From CCY15215 sp039194995 (GTDB taxonomy: Bacteria; Cyanobacteriota; Cyanobacteriia; Cyanobacteriales; Spirulinaceae): a stretch of DNA of 18,361 nucleotides. Position numbers and translations under genes: made by a program. Under the pieces are notes generated by a model, which was not told the origin of the DNA, made no database searches, and saw nothing but the letters and a program-made list of their open reading frames with translations. The DNA lies in NCBI GenBank assembly GCA_039194995.1, contig JBCCVR010000156.1:1-18361 (forward strand), read 5' to 3'. Position 1 is the first letter of the stretch. Each line of letters starts with the position of its first letter. Of the stretch, positions 1 through 7,044 are shown piece by piece.

Positions 1-2
1 GG

Positions 3-482
3 GTAATTTCAATATTTAAAAATTTAATTGAGTATGATAATGCAAAAAAAATATTATTGGTTATGGTTGGGCGATCGCTAACGGTAGAAATGCAAGAATT
101 CATCAAAACTCATCATTTAACTCACAAAATTCGAGAATTAATTGATGTTGAAAATGAAAACCTAAGAGCGCTATACTCATCCGCAACTGCTTTATTATTT
201 CCCTCCTTACAAGAAGGTTTTGGATGGCCGATTATTGAAGCACAGGCTTGTGGCTGTCCGGTATTTACTTCAGAACGTCCTCCAATGACAGAAATATGCG
301 GAACGACTGGAATATATGTCGATCCGGAAAACCACGAACAAGCGGCAGAAATTATCTCGAACTCTCTATCTATACTCGATCTTTTAAAATCTAAGAGTCT
401 AGAAAATGCAAAAAAATTTACAGAAGAAGCAATGATAACTTCCTATATTCAAATCTATAAAAAAGTCCTCTATCAAAAATAA
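3..482 (+). CDS. GT4-family glycosyltransferase, C-terminal part (5' end outside window)
   Basis: The frame is open from the first bases of the window, so this is the C-terminal portion of a longer protein rather than a gene starting at the TTG at 57. It carries the GT4 nucleotide-sugar signature: the E-x7-E motif in EGFGWPIIE, followed by EAQACGCPVF and a PPMTEICG loop, which together bind the donor sugar nucleotide in the second Rossmann domain. The family transfers a sugar from an activated donor to a growing glycan at the cytoplasmic face of the membrane. The stop codon lies 2 bases before the next glycosyltransferase start, so the two are almost certainly co-transcribed as part of a polysaccharide cluster extending leftward. 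The stretch is clearly A+T-rich. The substrate cannot be told. Family assignment is firm. Confidence 0.88.
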   Translation, partial: VISIFKNLIEYDNAKKILLVMVGRSLTVEMQEFIKTHHLTHKIRELIDVENENLRALYSSATALLFPSLQEGFGWPIIEAQACGCPVFTSERPPMTEICGTTGIYVDPENHEQAAEIISNSLSILDLLKSKSLENAKKFTEEAMITSYIQIYKKVLYQK

Positions 483-484
483 AA

Positions 485-1690
485 ATGACGTTCAAAGTCC
501 TACATATCATTCCATCAATTAATCCTCTTGGTGGGGGTAGTAATCTTGCTGCGATAGAAATCGTCAAAGCATTAAGAAATATCGGAGTTGATGCAGAGAT
601 TGCTACAACTAATGATATAAATCTGGAAATCGTACAATCCAATCTCGGTGAAATTCAAGAATTTCAAAATGTGCCGATACGATTTTTTTCACGTTTATTC
701 ACTGAATTTAAACCTTTATCAGAGTTTAAAATTTCTCTAGACTATACTAGATGGCTAGAGCAAAATATCCAAAATTATAAAATAGTGCATATTCACTCAT
801 TTTTTTCTTATCTTTGCACGAAAGGAGCGATAACCGCAAGAAAATATAACACCAACTATATTATTACTCCCCATGGACAGTTAGATTCTTGGGTCATTAA
901 TCAAAAAAAAGTTAAAAAGAGTATTTATAGCTTTCTTTGGGAAAAGACGAATTTGAATCATGCGGCTGCTATCCATTGTGCAACAGATCAAGAAGTCAAC
1001 GATGTCCAAAAATACGGCATTTCTGCACCTACCTTTATCGCGCCCTTGGGAGTCTCTCAAATGACTTGTAAACCTGATGCTAAAGTTAAAGTTAGAAAGC
1101 TATTTTGTAAGATTCCTCAGTCTACTCCAATTATCTTATTTTTATCTCGAATACACCCAAAAAAAAGAATCGACTTTTTGATTCAAGTTTTGCATCACTT
1201 AAAAAATAAATATGAATTTCATCTAATTATTGCAGGAATGGGAAATGAGAATTATGTTAAGAATATAAAGATGCAAGTTTCTGAATTAAAGCTGCAAAAG
1301 CATGTAACTTTTGTGAGCTTTATACAAGGTCAGCAAAAAGAACTTTTATTACAAGGTTCTGACATATTCGCCTTACCGTCATTCGGAGAAAATTTTGGTA
1401 TTGCTGTTGCTGAAGCGATGCTGGCTGGTCTGCCAATAGTTATTACGCCAGAAGTACAGATTTCTTCCGATTTTCAGAATGAAGAAGTTGGTTTTATTAT
1501 TCCAGGAAAAATCCAAATTTGGGTAGAAACAATTAAAAAATTATTAGAGTCGGGAGATATGCGAAAAAGAATGGGCGAGCGTGGCAAAATTTTTGCGGCT
1601 AGTCATTATCGATGGGAAATTACGGGGGAAAGATTAACCTCTCTATATTCTCAAATTCTCGATAAAAATCCCTCTAATTTAAGATATTGA
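485..1690 (+). CDS. GT4-family glycosyltransferase
   Basis: A complete 401-residue enzyme, a normal length for GT4. The N-terminal Rossmann domain opens with KVLHIIPSINPLGGGS, a glycine-rich acceptor/donor loop. VHIHSFFSY (about 101-109) and ITPHGQLDSW (about 127-136) are typical of this family. The C-terminal domain has the basic phosphate-binding segment SRIHPKKRID (221-230) and the E-x7-E motif with E302 and E310 in ENFGIAVAE. The expected reaction is sugar transfer from a nucleotide-sugar to a cell-surface or exopolysaccharide intermediate in the cytoplasm. It follows the previous glycosyltransferase by 2 bases and shares its low G+C composition and near absence of HIP1 octamers, unlike the exporter gene downstream. 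The pair therefore looks like the right edge of a laterally variable glycan cluster. The exact sugar and acceptor are unknown. Confidence 0.92.
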   Translation: MTFKVLHIIPSINPLGGGSNLAAIEIVKALRNIGVDAEIATTNDINLEIVQSNLGEIQEFQNVPIRFFSRLFTEFKPLSEFKISLDYTRWLEQNIQNYKIVHIHSFFSYLCTKGAITARKYNTNYIITPHGQLDSWVINQKKVKKSIYSFLWEKTNLNHAAAIHCATDQEVNDVQKYGISAPTFIAPLGVSQMTCKPDAKVKVRKLFCKIPQSTPIILFLSRIHPKKRIDFLIQVLHHLKNKYEFHLIIAGMGNENYVKNIKMQVSELKLQKHVTFVSFIQGQQKELLLQGSDIFALPSFGENFGIAVAEAMLAGLPIVITPEVQISSDFQNEEVGFIIPGKIQIWVETIKKLLESGDMRKRMGERGKIFAASHYRWEITGERLTSLYSQILDKNPSNLRY

Positions 1691-1788
1691 AAATAACAAA
1701 CGGAATGAAAAGCGCAAGAAACGGGTGGTTTTGAGGTGAGAGGGTTCATAAACTCAAAGTACATCAACTGAGACAATATTCCACGAAA

Positions 1789-2664
1789 ATGAAGATATCT
1801 GAAGTTTTAGAGTTGCTCCTATTAGCTGCGTTGTGGGGCGGATCGTTTTTGTTCCTGCGGATGGCTTCCCCCGCGATCGGCCCGGTTTGGTTAATTGAGT
1901 TTCGCGTTCTCATTGCAGGTTTGGTTCTGCTTCCCCTTCTCATTCGTTTGGATCTGCTCCGAGAATTGCGCCGTCATTGGCAGTCTTTAGCGATGGTTGG
2001 CTTGCTCAATTCTGCTTTTCCTTTTGTTTTACTGGCTTTTGCGTCTCTGTCCTTACCAGCTGGATTTACTTCTATTCTCAACGCAACCGCACCCCTTTTT
2101 GGCACGGCGATCGCTATTCTTTGGTTAAAGGAGGAGTTTTCGCCCAGTCGTCTGCTGGGGTTGCTTTTGGGTTTTGCGGGGGTTGTCGTGCTGGTTGGCT
2201 GGCAATTTAGAGCAACGCCAGGGTTTTTCGCGTCTGTTGCTGCGGGTTTGACGGCGGCTTTAATGTATGCGATCGCCGCCCCTTATATCAAGCAAAAACT
2301 ATCCGGGGTCAACTCTTTGACGATCGCAACTGGCAGTCAACTGAGTGCCGCGATCGCCCTCTTTCCTCTCCTTCCCTTCACCGTTCCCAAAAAATCCCCT
2401 CCATCCGAAATCATCCTCGCCATTCTTGCATTGGCGCTATTTTCTACCGCCTTAGCCTACATCCTCTATTTTCGGCTGATTCGTAATGTCGGTTCTACCA
2501 GAGCACTCACCGTCACCTATTTAATCCCTGTCTTTGCCATGCTTTGGGGGGCGATTTTCCTAACCGAGTCGATTACTCTCGCAATGATTTTAGGATGCGG
2601 TTGCGTTTTATTGGGGACGGCGATCGCCAATGGGGTTTTCAATCGCTTTTTACTTAAAATGTAA
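1789..2664 (+). CDS. DMT-superfamily (EamA) membrane transporter
   Basis: A 291-residue, very hydrophobic protein with about ten membrane segments arranged as two tandem EamA halves. The first half includes ALWGGSFLFLRMASPAIGPVW near the N-terminus, the usual EamA opening with the conserved WG and P. The second half begins near FFASVAAGLTAALMYAIAA and ends with TYLIPVFAMLWGAIFL, the conserved C-terminal EamA segment. Members export or import small metabolites such as amino acids, but the substrate cannot be predicted from sequence. The gene is richer in G+C and HIP1 sites than its A+T-rich neighbours on both sides, so it resembles core genome. It is 98 bases from the upstream glycosyltransferase, with no obvious ribosome-binding site, and is followed by a terminator at 2762-2792. 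Confidence 0.93.
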   Translation: MKISEVLELLLLAALWGGSFLFLRMASPAIGPVWLIEFRVLIAGLVLLPLLIRLDLLRELRRHWQSLAMVGLLNSAFPFVLLAFASLSLPAGFTSILNATAPLFGTAIAILWLKEEFSPSRLLGLLLGFAGVVVLVGWQFRATPGFFASVAAGLTAALMYAIAAPYIKQKLSGVNSLTIATGSQLSAAIALFPLLPFTVPKKSPPSEIILAILALALFSTALAYILYFRLIRNVGSTRALTVTYLIPVFAMLWGAIFLTESITLAMILGCGCVLLGTAIANGVFNRFLLKM

Positions 2665-2677
2665 AGAAGTATTACAG

Positions 2678-2712
2678 TTTCGCCAATTTTTGCGAAAGGG
2701 GGTTACACCCCC
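2678..2712 (+). repeat. Two adjacent small hairpins after the DMT gene
   Basis: TTTCGC at 2678-2683 pairs with GCGAAA at 2692-2697. GGGGG at 2698-2702 then pairs with CCCCC at 2708-2712 across the loop TTACA. No T-run follows either hairpin, so these are not classical terminators. They may stabilise the 3' end of the exporter mRNA or simply be intergenic palindromes. Confidence 0.5.
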
Positions 2713-2730
2713 CACCCCAAATGCTATATT
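2702..2730 (+). promoter_or_regulatory. Candidate sigma-70 type promoter in the 2665-3129 gap
   Basis: GTTACA (2702-2707, four of six matches to TTGACA) is followed after 17 bases by TATATT (2725-2730, five of six matches to TATAAT). The spacing is ideal. Transcription would start near 2737, inside a gene-free stretch that ends at the strong terminator at 2762-2792. It would therefore make a very short transcript rather than an mRNA. The -35 overlaps the preceding G/C hairpin, which weakens the case. Confidence 0.35.
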
Positions 2731-2736
2731 AATTCT

Positions 2737-2792
2737 TGTAGATGCACCCTGATGATTGGGGGAGTTACCAAGTTGGTGACTCTCTTTTTTTT
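2737..2792 (+). ncRNA. Candidate small RNA of about 55 nt ending in a terminator hairpin
   Basis: The stretch lies between a promoter-like element (TATATT at 2725) and a textbook intrinsic terminator, and contains no open frame. Its 5' half has CCCTGAT and GATTGGGG, which can pair weakly. Its 3' half is the terminator stem. I do not recognise it as Yfr1, Yfr2 or another named cyanobacterial RNA. The alternative is that the terminator simply ends the exporter mRNA and no separate RNA exists. Confidence 0.3.
2762..2792 (+). terminator. Intrinsic terminator
   Basis: GAGTTACCA (2762-2770) pairs over nine bases (one G-U) with TGGTGACTC (2774-2782) around a three-base loop, and is followed by a run of eight T. 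It is a strong rho-independent terminator reading rightward. It ends either the DMT exporter transcript or the putative small RNA. Confidence 0.85.
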
Positions 2793-2875
2793 GCTCGATG
2801 GCCCTGCTTCTCAAAAATATTGGAGAGAGGGGTTGCGATCGCTCAACAAATACAATATACTTGAACTAGCTTAGA

Positions 2876-3076
2876 GGGTTTCGTAGCAACCTTGCAATCC
2901 GGACAGTGGATCGCTGTCCTTGCGCAAAGCCAGATCTTGCATCACTGGCTCGGTCGTTACTGTACGGTCATTCACTACTACCCTGCTCGTCCGGTGTGAC
3001 TTCACTGAAGTGTATCGAGCAGGGTAGTAGTGAGACCGCTTGAGTTGACCGATCTAGTCCCGAGGGGTTTACGAAG
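2876..3076 (+). ncRNA. Candidate structured RNA of about 200 nt (family unknown)
   Basis: No plausible reading frame exists here, but the stretch folds as a closed, branched unit. TTCGTA (2880-2885) pairs with TACGAA (3070-3075) at the two ends. Inside are GGACAG/CTGTCC (2901-2906 with 2914-2919, extended by GCAA 2894-2897 with TTGC 2920-2923) and AGCCAG/CTGGCT (2928-2933 with 2945-2950). CGGTC/GACCG follows (2951-2955 with 3047-3051), then CGGTC/GACCG again (2965-2969 with 3034-3038). The last stacks on a perfect 17-bp helix, CACTACTACCCTGCTCG (2973-2989) with its complement at 3016-3032. The strand is assumed, because a perfect helix reads both ways. It could be a stand-alone transposon-associated RNA (omega/HEARO-like), the relic end of an IS200/IS605-type element, or another regulatory RNA. 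I cannot assign a family by eye. Confidence 0.4.
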
Positions 3077-3099
3077 GGAAAAACGAACTCTCAAGTTGA

Positions 3100-3127
3100 G
3101 AAACCGAGTTTTTAAAAACTCGGTTTC
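3100..3127. terminator. Perfect palindromic, probably bidirectional terminator
   Basis: Fourteen bases (3100-3113, GAAACCGAGTTTTT) are followed immediately by their exact reverse complement (3114-3127). On the minus strand it lies directly after the TAA stop of the acyltransferase at 3130, with the A/T centre supplying a U-tract. On the plus strand it ends anything transcribed through the structured region and is followed by TTCTTCTATTTT. A smaller palindrome, CTCAAGTTGAG, sits just upstream. Confidence 0.75.
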
Positions 3128-3129
3128 TT

Positions 3130-4161
3130 CTATTTTAGATAACGATTAACAATCGGCTGTAACTTAATATCCACAAGATAACATAGACCGAATAAAAGCG
3201 CGACCTTAATTAAATAAACAATCCAGATACTATCTATATAGTTACTGAGTTGCCATTGTAGTAAAATTGGATAATGAAATAAATATATACTGTAGGAAAT
3301 CGGCCCAAAAATTGTAAAAACCCCAAAAATATTATTAAAAAACTTCATTTTATATCTATGCCATATTATCGCAACTGTCAAGAGAAAAGAGGCAATAAAA
3401 AAATGCCGAAATGTCAGGAAAGGATAAATTCCCAACTCTATCTTATCTGAAAAGAAAATAGGAATTGCTGTAAGAGCGCACGTAGAATAAAGGGAGATTA
3501 AAATCGGCTTTACACGTGCTAAAGGAAATCGCTTATATCGTACAAAAACTCCAGCCATTTCCACCCCAGACCACCAGATCGAGAAATATGAAAGAAAGAG
3601 AGAAATTTGGTTTGGATAAATCCAGTAAAAACAGTGCGAAAAAATGGAAATACCGAAAATCATATAGATTCTTCGTTCATTTTTAAATATCGTTTTGTTG
3701 ATAAAAATAAAGAAAATATAGAACCACCATTCATAACTCAAACTCCAAAGTACAACATTTCCCAAGAAAGGTTCAAACCAAGTTCCGGGTTTGAGAAAGG
3801 CAATATCTTGTAACATCAGAATATTACCTAGAAGATCGAACCATGAAAAATTCTTGATAAATTTATTATTTGCTAAAAATATGAAACCCGAAATAAAGAG
3901 AGAGATCAAAAATGGGAAATAGATGCGTCTAAATCTCCGAATGAGATAGTTTCTGATATTCAAGTTTGAAGCATAAGATAGATAAATAACAAAACCGCTC
4001 AATAAAAAAAACATCATTACCGCTTCCTGTCCAAACGACAAAAAAGCCGCTTTCAAGATGCTGGGAATGAAGTCAGCCTTATCGACACAATGATAAATTA
4101 GGACGTAAATTGCAGCAAAACCGCGCAAACTATCGAATTTTCGGATATATCTAGCAGTCAT
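3130..4161 (-). CDS. Acyltransferase 3 family membrane protein (OafA-like O-acyltransferase)
   Basis: A polytopic membrane protein of 343 residues, in the usual size range of acyltransferase-3 proteins lacking an SGNH tail. It opens with the family hallmark FDSLRGFAAIYVLIYH (the R-G-x-A and H of the active-site region). FFLLSGFVIYLSY, the basic loop RRFRRIYFPF and WSLSYEWWFYI follow, all conserved landmarks. About ten membrane segments are visible. The family transfers acetyl or other acyl groups from a cytoplasmic donor to sugars of exported glycans, which fits the glycosyltransferases at the left end of the window. I chose the ATG at 4161 because AGGA sits about seven bases upstream. A TTG twelve bases further out is less likely. 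The gene is A+T-rich with no HIP1 octamers and is followed at once by a palindromic terminator. Confidence 0.9.
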   Translation of the reverse strand: MTARYIRKFDSLRGFAAIYVLIYHCVDKADFIPSILKAAFLSFGQEAVMMFFLLSGFVIYLSYASNLNIRNYLIRRFRRIYFPFLISLFISGFIFLANNKFIKNFSWFDLLGNILMLQDIAFLKPGTWFEPFLGNVVLWSLSYEWWFYIFFIFINKTIFKNERRIYMIFGISIFSHCFYWIYPNQISLFLSYFSIWWSGVEMAGVFVRYKRFPLARVKPILISLYSTCALTAIPIFFSDKIELGIYPFLTFRHFFIASFLLTVAIIWHRYKMKFFNNIFGVFTIFGPISYSIYLFHYPILLQWQLSNYIDSIWIVYLIKVALLFGLCYLVDIKLQPIVNRYLK

Positions 4162-4384
4162 AGAAGTCCTCAATAAAATTATATTGTTTGATCAAAAGTT
4201 AAAGGGTTTTGTTGCGGGTCAGGGATTTAGATTTGATGCTAACTCAGATTATTATGACTTGCCGGGGATTGTTAAGCCCAGTATTAACTGGAATTTTCTG
4301 CGAATTCAATGGTAGGTTTGAGGGGGTAACTTGCAACAGTCTCGCGATCGCCATAGTTTACCCTGTTTTTTACCCTTCTAACCC

Positions 4385-4735
4385 ATGTCCAACAACAATA
4401 CAGGATCGTTTATCGGCGGCGTGCTGATCGGGAGCGCGATCGGAACCGCGCTCGGCATTTTAATCGCGCCTCGCTCCGGTCGAGAAACCCGGCAAATCTT
4501 GAAAAAATCCGCCGATGCTCTCCCGGAATTAGCAGAAGACTTATCGGCAACCATTCAACTGCAAACCGATCGCCTGTCGGAGTCGGCGGTGCAAAGTTGG
4601 GAAGAAACTCTCATTCGCCTGAAAGACGCGATCGCGGCGGGAATGGAAGCCAGCCAGATGAAAACCCAAGAATTAACCCAACCCCGCAATGTTACGATAG
4701 AATCTTCTGCTTCGAATTCCAATAACCCTGCGTAG
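4385..4735 (+). CDS. YtxH domain-containing protein
   Basis: A small 116-residue protein. The N-terminus SFIGGVLIGSAIGTALGILI is a glycine-zipper membrane segment (about residues 8-28), and APRSGRETRQIL follows directly; this combination defines the YtxH family. The rest is a charged amphipathic helical stretch (SADALPELAEDLSATIQ and onward) likely to form a coiled coil on the cytoplasmic side. YtxH proteins are stress-linked membrane-anchored proteins of unknown biochemical role. It precedes a second single-span helical protein by about 50 bases on the same strand, an arrangement frequent in cyanobacteria, and the two may be co-expressed. The ATG is clear. The 220 bases upstream, shared with the divergent acyltransferase, must hold its promoter. 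Confidence 0.9.
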   Translation: MSNNNTGSFIGGVLIGSAIGTALGILIAPRSGRETRQILKKSADALPELAEDLSATIQLQTDRLSESAVQSWEETLIRLKDAIAAGMEASQMKTQELTQPRNVTIESSASNSNNPA

Positions 4736-4788
4736 GCGTTGAAACCTAGGAGTTGAAAATTTTAATGGCTGGGGGATAGTTGATATCA

Positions 4789-5238
4789 ATGCTCGATCCT
4801 TTATTTTGGCTCGGCTTTTCTCTTTTATTAGTCGCGGTCAGCTTAACAGCAGTTTTAATCGCCGCTCTGCCTGCATTTCGAGAAATTGCCCGAGCGGCGC
4901 GAAGTGCGGAAAAATTATTCGACACCCTGCGGCGAGAGTTTCCACCGACGTTAGATGCAATTCGCCTGACAGGGTTGGAAATTAGCGAACTCACCGATGA
5001 TATTAATGAAGGAGTCAACAGTGCGACAGGCGCGATTAAGCAAGTAGACGAGAGTTTGAGTTCGGTGCGACAGCAAGCGAAAAAAGTCGGAGTGGGGACA
5101 AAAAGCGCGATCGCCGGGGTGCAAGCTGCTTGGAAAACTTTAAATCGCTCCCATGAAAGAGTGCCCAGCGATCGCTTGTTACCCTCCCCGAAACCCGCTT
5201 TAAAACAGAGCGATCGCCGAGATGAAGACGAACAATAA
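4789..5238 (+). CDS. DUF948 family single-span membrane protein
   Basis: About 150 residues. The N-terminal LDPLFWLGFSLLLVAVSLTAVLIAALP is one membrane helix. REIARAARSAEKLFDTLRREFPPTLDAIRLTGLEISELTDDI is a long amphipathic helix, and INEGVNSATGAIKQVDESLSSVRQQAKK continues as a coiled coil. This layout is that of DUF948 proteins, which are common in cyanobacteria and have no established biochemical function. The tail is polar and disordered with two HIP1-encoded segments. I take the ATG at 4789. A TTG at 4780 is in frame and would add three residues, and neither has a well-spaced ribosome-binding site (GGGGGA lies at 4771-4776). The gene sits between the YtxH protein and a sigma factor on the same strand. 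Confidence 0.85.
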   Translation: MLDPLFWLGFSLLLVAVSLTAVLIAALPAFREIARAARSAEKLFDTLRREFPPTLDAIRLTGLEISELTDDINEGVNSATGAIKQVDESLSSVRQQAKKVGVGTKSAIAGVQAAWKTLNRSHERVPSDRLLPSPKPALKQSDRRDEDEQ

Positions 5239-5307
5239 ATGATTAGAACGGTTATTTTGGCGATCGCGGTAGAAAATTGATAACGGATAAGCGATACCCG
5301 ATGGAAG

Positions 5308-6054
5308 ATGCAGGAAGAGCGACTCAAACAGTTAATTGACGAGATTCGTCAATCTCCAAAAAATAGTTTGACTTGGCGCAAAGCAATGAATCGGCTGCTA
5401 TTGGAAATTCAAAATCTTCCGGGTTTGACAAAATCGACCCATCCTGATTATGCCGCAGTTTTGAATGATGTGCTCCTGCGTTTGGCCGAAGAAATTCACG
5501 AATTTGAACCGCAACATGATTCTTTTACGGCGAGTTTGGTGGCATGGATCGAGCTTAAATTGCGCCTCAAATATGCAGTGCGGGACTTGCATCGCTCTCC
5601 GCGATCGCGATCGCGCAAAACGCAAAAGACAATTAAGGAGGAATTTCGCGAACAAAGTCGCCAAAAACCCCTTTCCCTCGATACTCCCGTTACCTCAGAA
5701 GCGGGGGAAACGTTTAGCGATCGCCTTGCTTCTTCCTTGGCTAATTTTTGGGAACTACAAGCAGAAATCGAACGGGAGCAACAACAGCAAAAAAATGTCA
5801 GAATTGGAGTGAAGTTACAAGATTATATCAATCGCGATCCCGAAAGAAAACTGCAAGGCTGTCATCCGAAAGCGCATCCTCGCTGTCATTGCCAAATGTT
5901 AAGCCAACGCTTACTAATCAAACAACCTCCGGATCGCCTCACACAAATTGCTAAGGAGTTTCAAATCAAGTACCATACTTTAAACTGGCATTGGCAGAAT
6001 AAAGCACTCCCTTTATTGCGTTCGATCGCCATTGAATTTGGCTACAAACAGTGA
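5308..6054 (+). CDS. Cyanobacterial group-4-like sigma-70 family protein
   Basis: A 248-residue protein resembling the short sigma factors that cyanobacteria place next to DUF1822 genes. The N-terminal helical part includes TASLVAWIELKLRLKYAVRDLHR (about 71-93), which looks like region 2 (core-RNAP binding, -10 recognition). It is followed by a basic S/R-rich linker encoded partly by HIP1 repeats. The C-terminal LTQIAKEFQIKYHTLNWHWQNKALPLLRSIAIEFGY (about 211-246) is a helix-turn-helix like sigma region 4. The expected role is to redirect RNA polymerase to a small regulon, probably including its neighbours. The next in-frame stop upstream is at 5281, so the ATG at 5308 is the only reasonable start, although GGAAG directly abuts it. 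No linked anti-sigma gene is evident. The target promoters are unknown. Confidence 0.78.
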   Translation: MQEERLKQLIDEIRQSPKNSLTWRKAMNRLLLEIQNLPGLTKSTHPDYAAVLNDVLLRLAEEIHEFEPQHDSFTASLVAWIELKLRLKYAVRDLHRSPRSRSRKTQKTIKEEFREQSRQKPLSLDTPVTSEAGETFSDRLASSLANFWELQAEIEREQQQQKNVRIGVKLQDYINRDPERKLQGCHPKAHPRCHCQMLSQRLLIKQPPDRLTQIAKEFQIKYHTLNWHWQNKALPLLRSIAIEFGYKQ

Positions 6055-6055
6055 A

Positions 6056-6096
6056 CAGTTATCAGTTATCAGTTATCAGTTATCAGTTATCAGTTA
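6056..6096. repeat. Heptanucleotide tandem repeat (CAGTTAT)5 plus partial copy
   Basis: Five exact copies of CAGTTAT in tandem, plus six bases of a sixth, start two bases after the TGA of the sigma gene and end ten bases before the DUF1822 start codon. Short tandemly repeated heptamers (STRR) of this kind are characteristic of filamentous cyanobacterial intergenic regions. They vary in copy number between strains. The array occupies nearly the whole gap and so displaces a normal ribosome-binding site for the downstream gene. Confidence 0.95.
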
Positions 6097-6106
6097 GAAA
6101 TTAAAA

Positions 6107-7018
6107 ATGCAGAACAAACAACAAACAATAAACAACAAACAACAATTAATTATTCCTATCCTGTCCGGCGATCGCGAGATTGCTAAACAATTCGCCACCG
6201 AACAAGCTACGCCAGAAAAAGGACTGCAAGTCTATTTGAATGCACTTTCTGTTTTGGCAGTTAATCGCTATTTAAGCTGGCTGCAAATTGAAACGGATGT
6301 CAACTCGAGCGACTGCTGGAATGGGGGGTTAAGGGCAATATTTGATGTGGCGGATTTGGTTTTACCCAACGGTCAAAAAATTGAATGTCGCTTGTTGCGA
6401 TCGCCAGATGGAAACATTACAATCCCTTCGGAAGTTCGCCGCGATCGCGTTGGGGTGATGGGGTTAGGATTGGGAGATGCGCTCGAAGAAGTCAAATTAT
6501 TGGGCTTTTTCCCCGCAAATGGGGAATTACCCGCAGAAATTTGCCCGCAGGATCTACAAGATTTAGATGTGTTTTTAGAGCATTTGGAGAATGGCGATCG
6601 CATTGCTTCTCCAGTTTGCTTGCGGGATTGGTTGCAAGGTATTTTTACCGAAGGATGGGATGCGATCGCTAATCTTGCATCCTCTCAAACCCCTGCGTTA
6701 GCATTCCGACAGGGAACGACCCAAGGCGCTAAAACTCTCGATTTTGAGACCCCTCTTTTGCTTTCTCTGGCGTTACGATCGCAAAGCGAGAATAAGTTAT
6801 CGATTAACTTAAAATTATGTCCTGATGAGAGCGGCCGCAATCTGCCCGCGTCATTAAAGTTACAGGTTTTTACGGGAGAAGGGGAATTATTTCGGGAAAT
6901 TACCTCTCGCGAGGGCGATCGGTTCATTCAATACGAATTTCGCGGAAATTTGGGTGAAGAATTTAGCATTAAAGTTCTATGCAATGATATTGAATTTACA
7001 GAAAAGTTTGCAATTTAG
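6107..7018 (+). CDS. DUF1822 family protein
   Basis: A 303-residue protein matching the cyanobacterial DUF1822 family along its length. The N-terminal ATEQATPEKGLQVYLNALSVLAVNRYLSWLQIETD is the conserved core, with the FA-x-Q-x(4)-K and VYLNxLxV pattern. The C-terminal half has the variable beta-rich region ending GEEFSIKVLCNDIEFTEKFAI, the conserved tail. It is on the short side for the family. Its function is not established. The gene recurrently follows a short sigma factor, as here, and often precedes CHAT/CHASE2 signalling genes, which are absent at this locus. The first dozen residues (QNKQQTINNKQQ) come from an A/C-rich low-complexity stretch continuing the tandem-repeat tract, so the true start could be slightly downstream. 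It is convergent with the next gene. Confidence 0.88.
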   Translation: MQNKQQTINNKQQLIIPILSGDREIAKQFATEQATPEKGLQVYLNALSVLAVNRYLSWLQIETDVNSSDCWNGGLRAIFDVADLVLPNGQKIECRLLRSPDGNITIPSEVRRDRVGVMGLGLGDALEEVKLLGFFPANGELPAEICPQDLQDLDVFLEHLENGDRIASPVCLRDWLQGIFTEGWDAIANLASSQTPALAFRQGTTQGAKTLDFETPLLLSLALRSQSENKLSINLKLCPDESGRNLPASLKLQVFTGEGELFREITSREGDRFIQYEFRGNLGEEFSIKVLCNDIEFTEKFAI

Positions 7019-7044
7019 AACAAAGCTAAATGAGTCGTCAAGAG

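Noticed and set aside
57..482. TTG at 57 as the start of the first glycosyltransferase
   Set aside because: The frame continues open to the beginning of the window with sensible coding text (IEYDNAKKILLVMVG), so the gene is truncated by the window rather than starting there.
2876..3076. Naming the folded region as a HEARO/omega RNA
   Set aside because: The size and branching fit loosely, but I see no conserved sequence signature I can recall with confidence and no IscB or TnpB gene nearby. It is kept as an unassigned candidate.
4209..4427. 72-codon open frame upstream of the YtxH gene
   Set aside because: It runs into the start of a clear YtxH gene in another frame, has no family resemblance or ribosome-binding site, and its cysteine/proline-rich text is typical of non-coding translation.
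4746..5327. Long minus-strand frame opposite the DUF948 gene
   Set aside because: It is the antisense shadow of a recognisable coding gene and contains no recognisable motif.
6056..6096. CRISPR-like array
   Set aside because: The repeated unit is only seven bases in direct tandem with no spacers.
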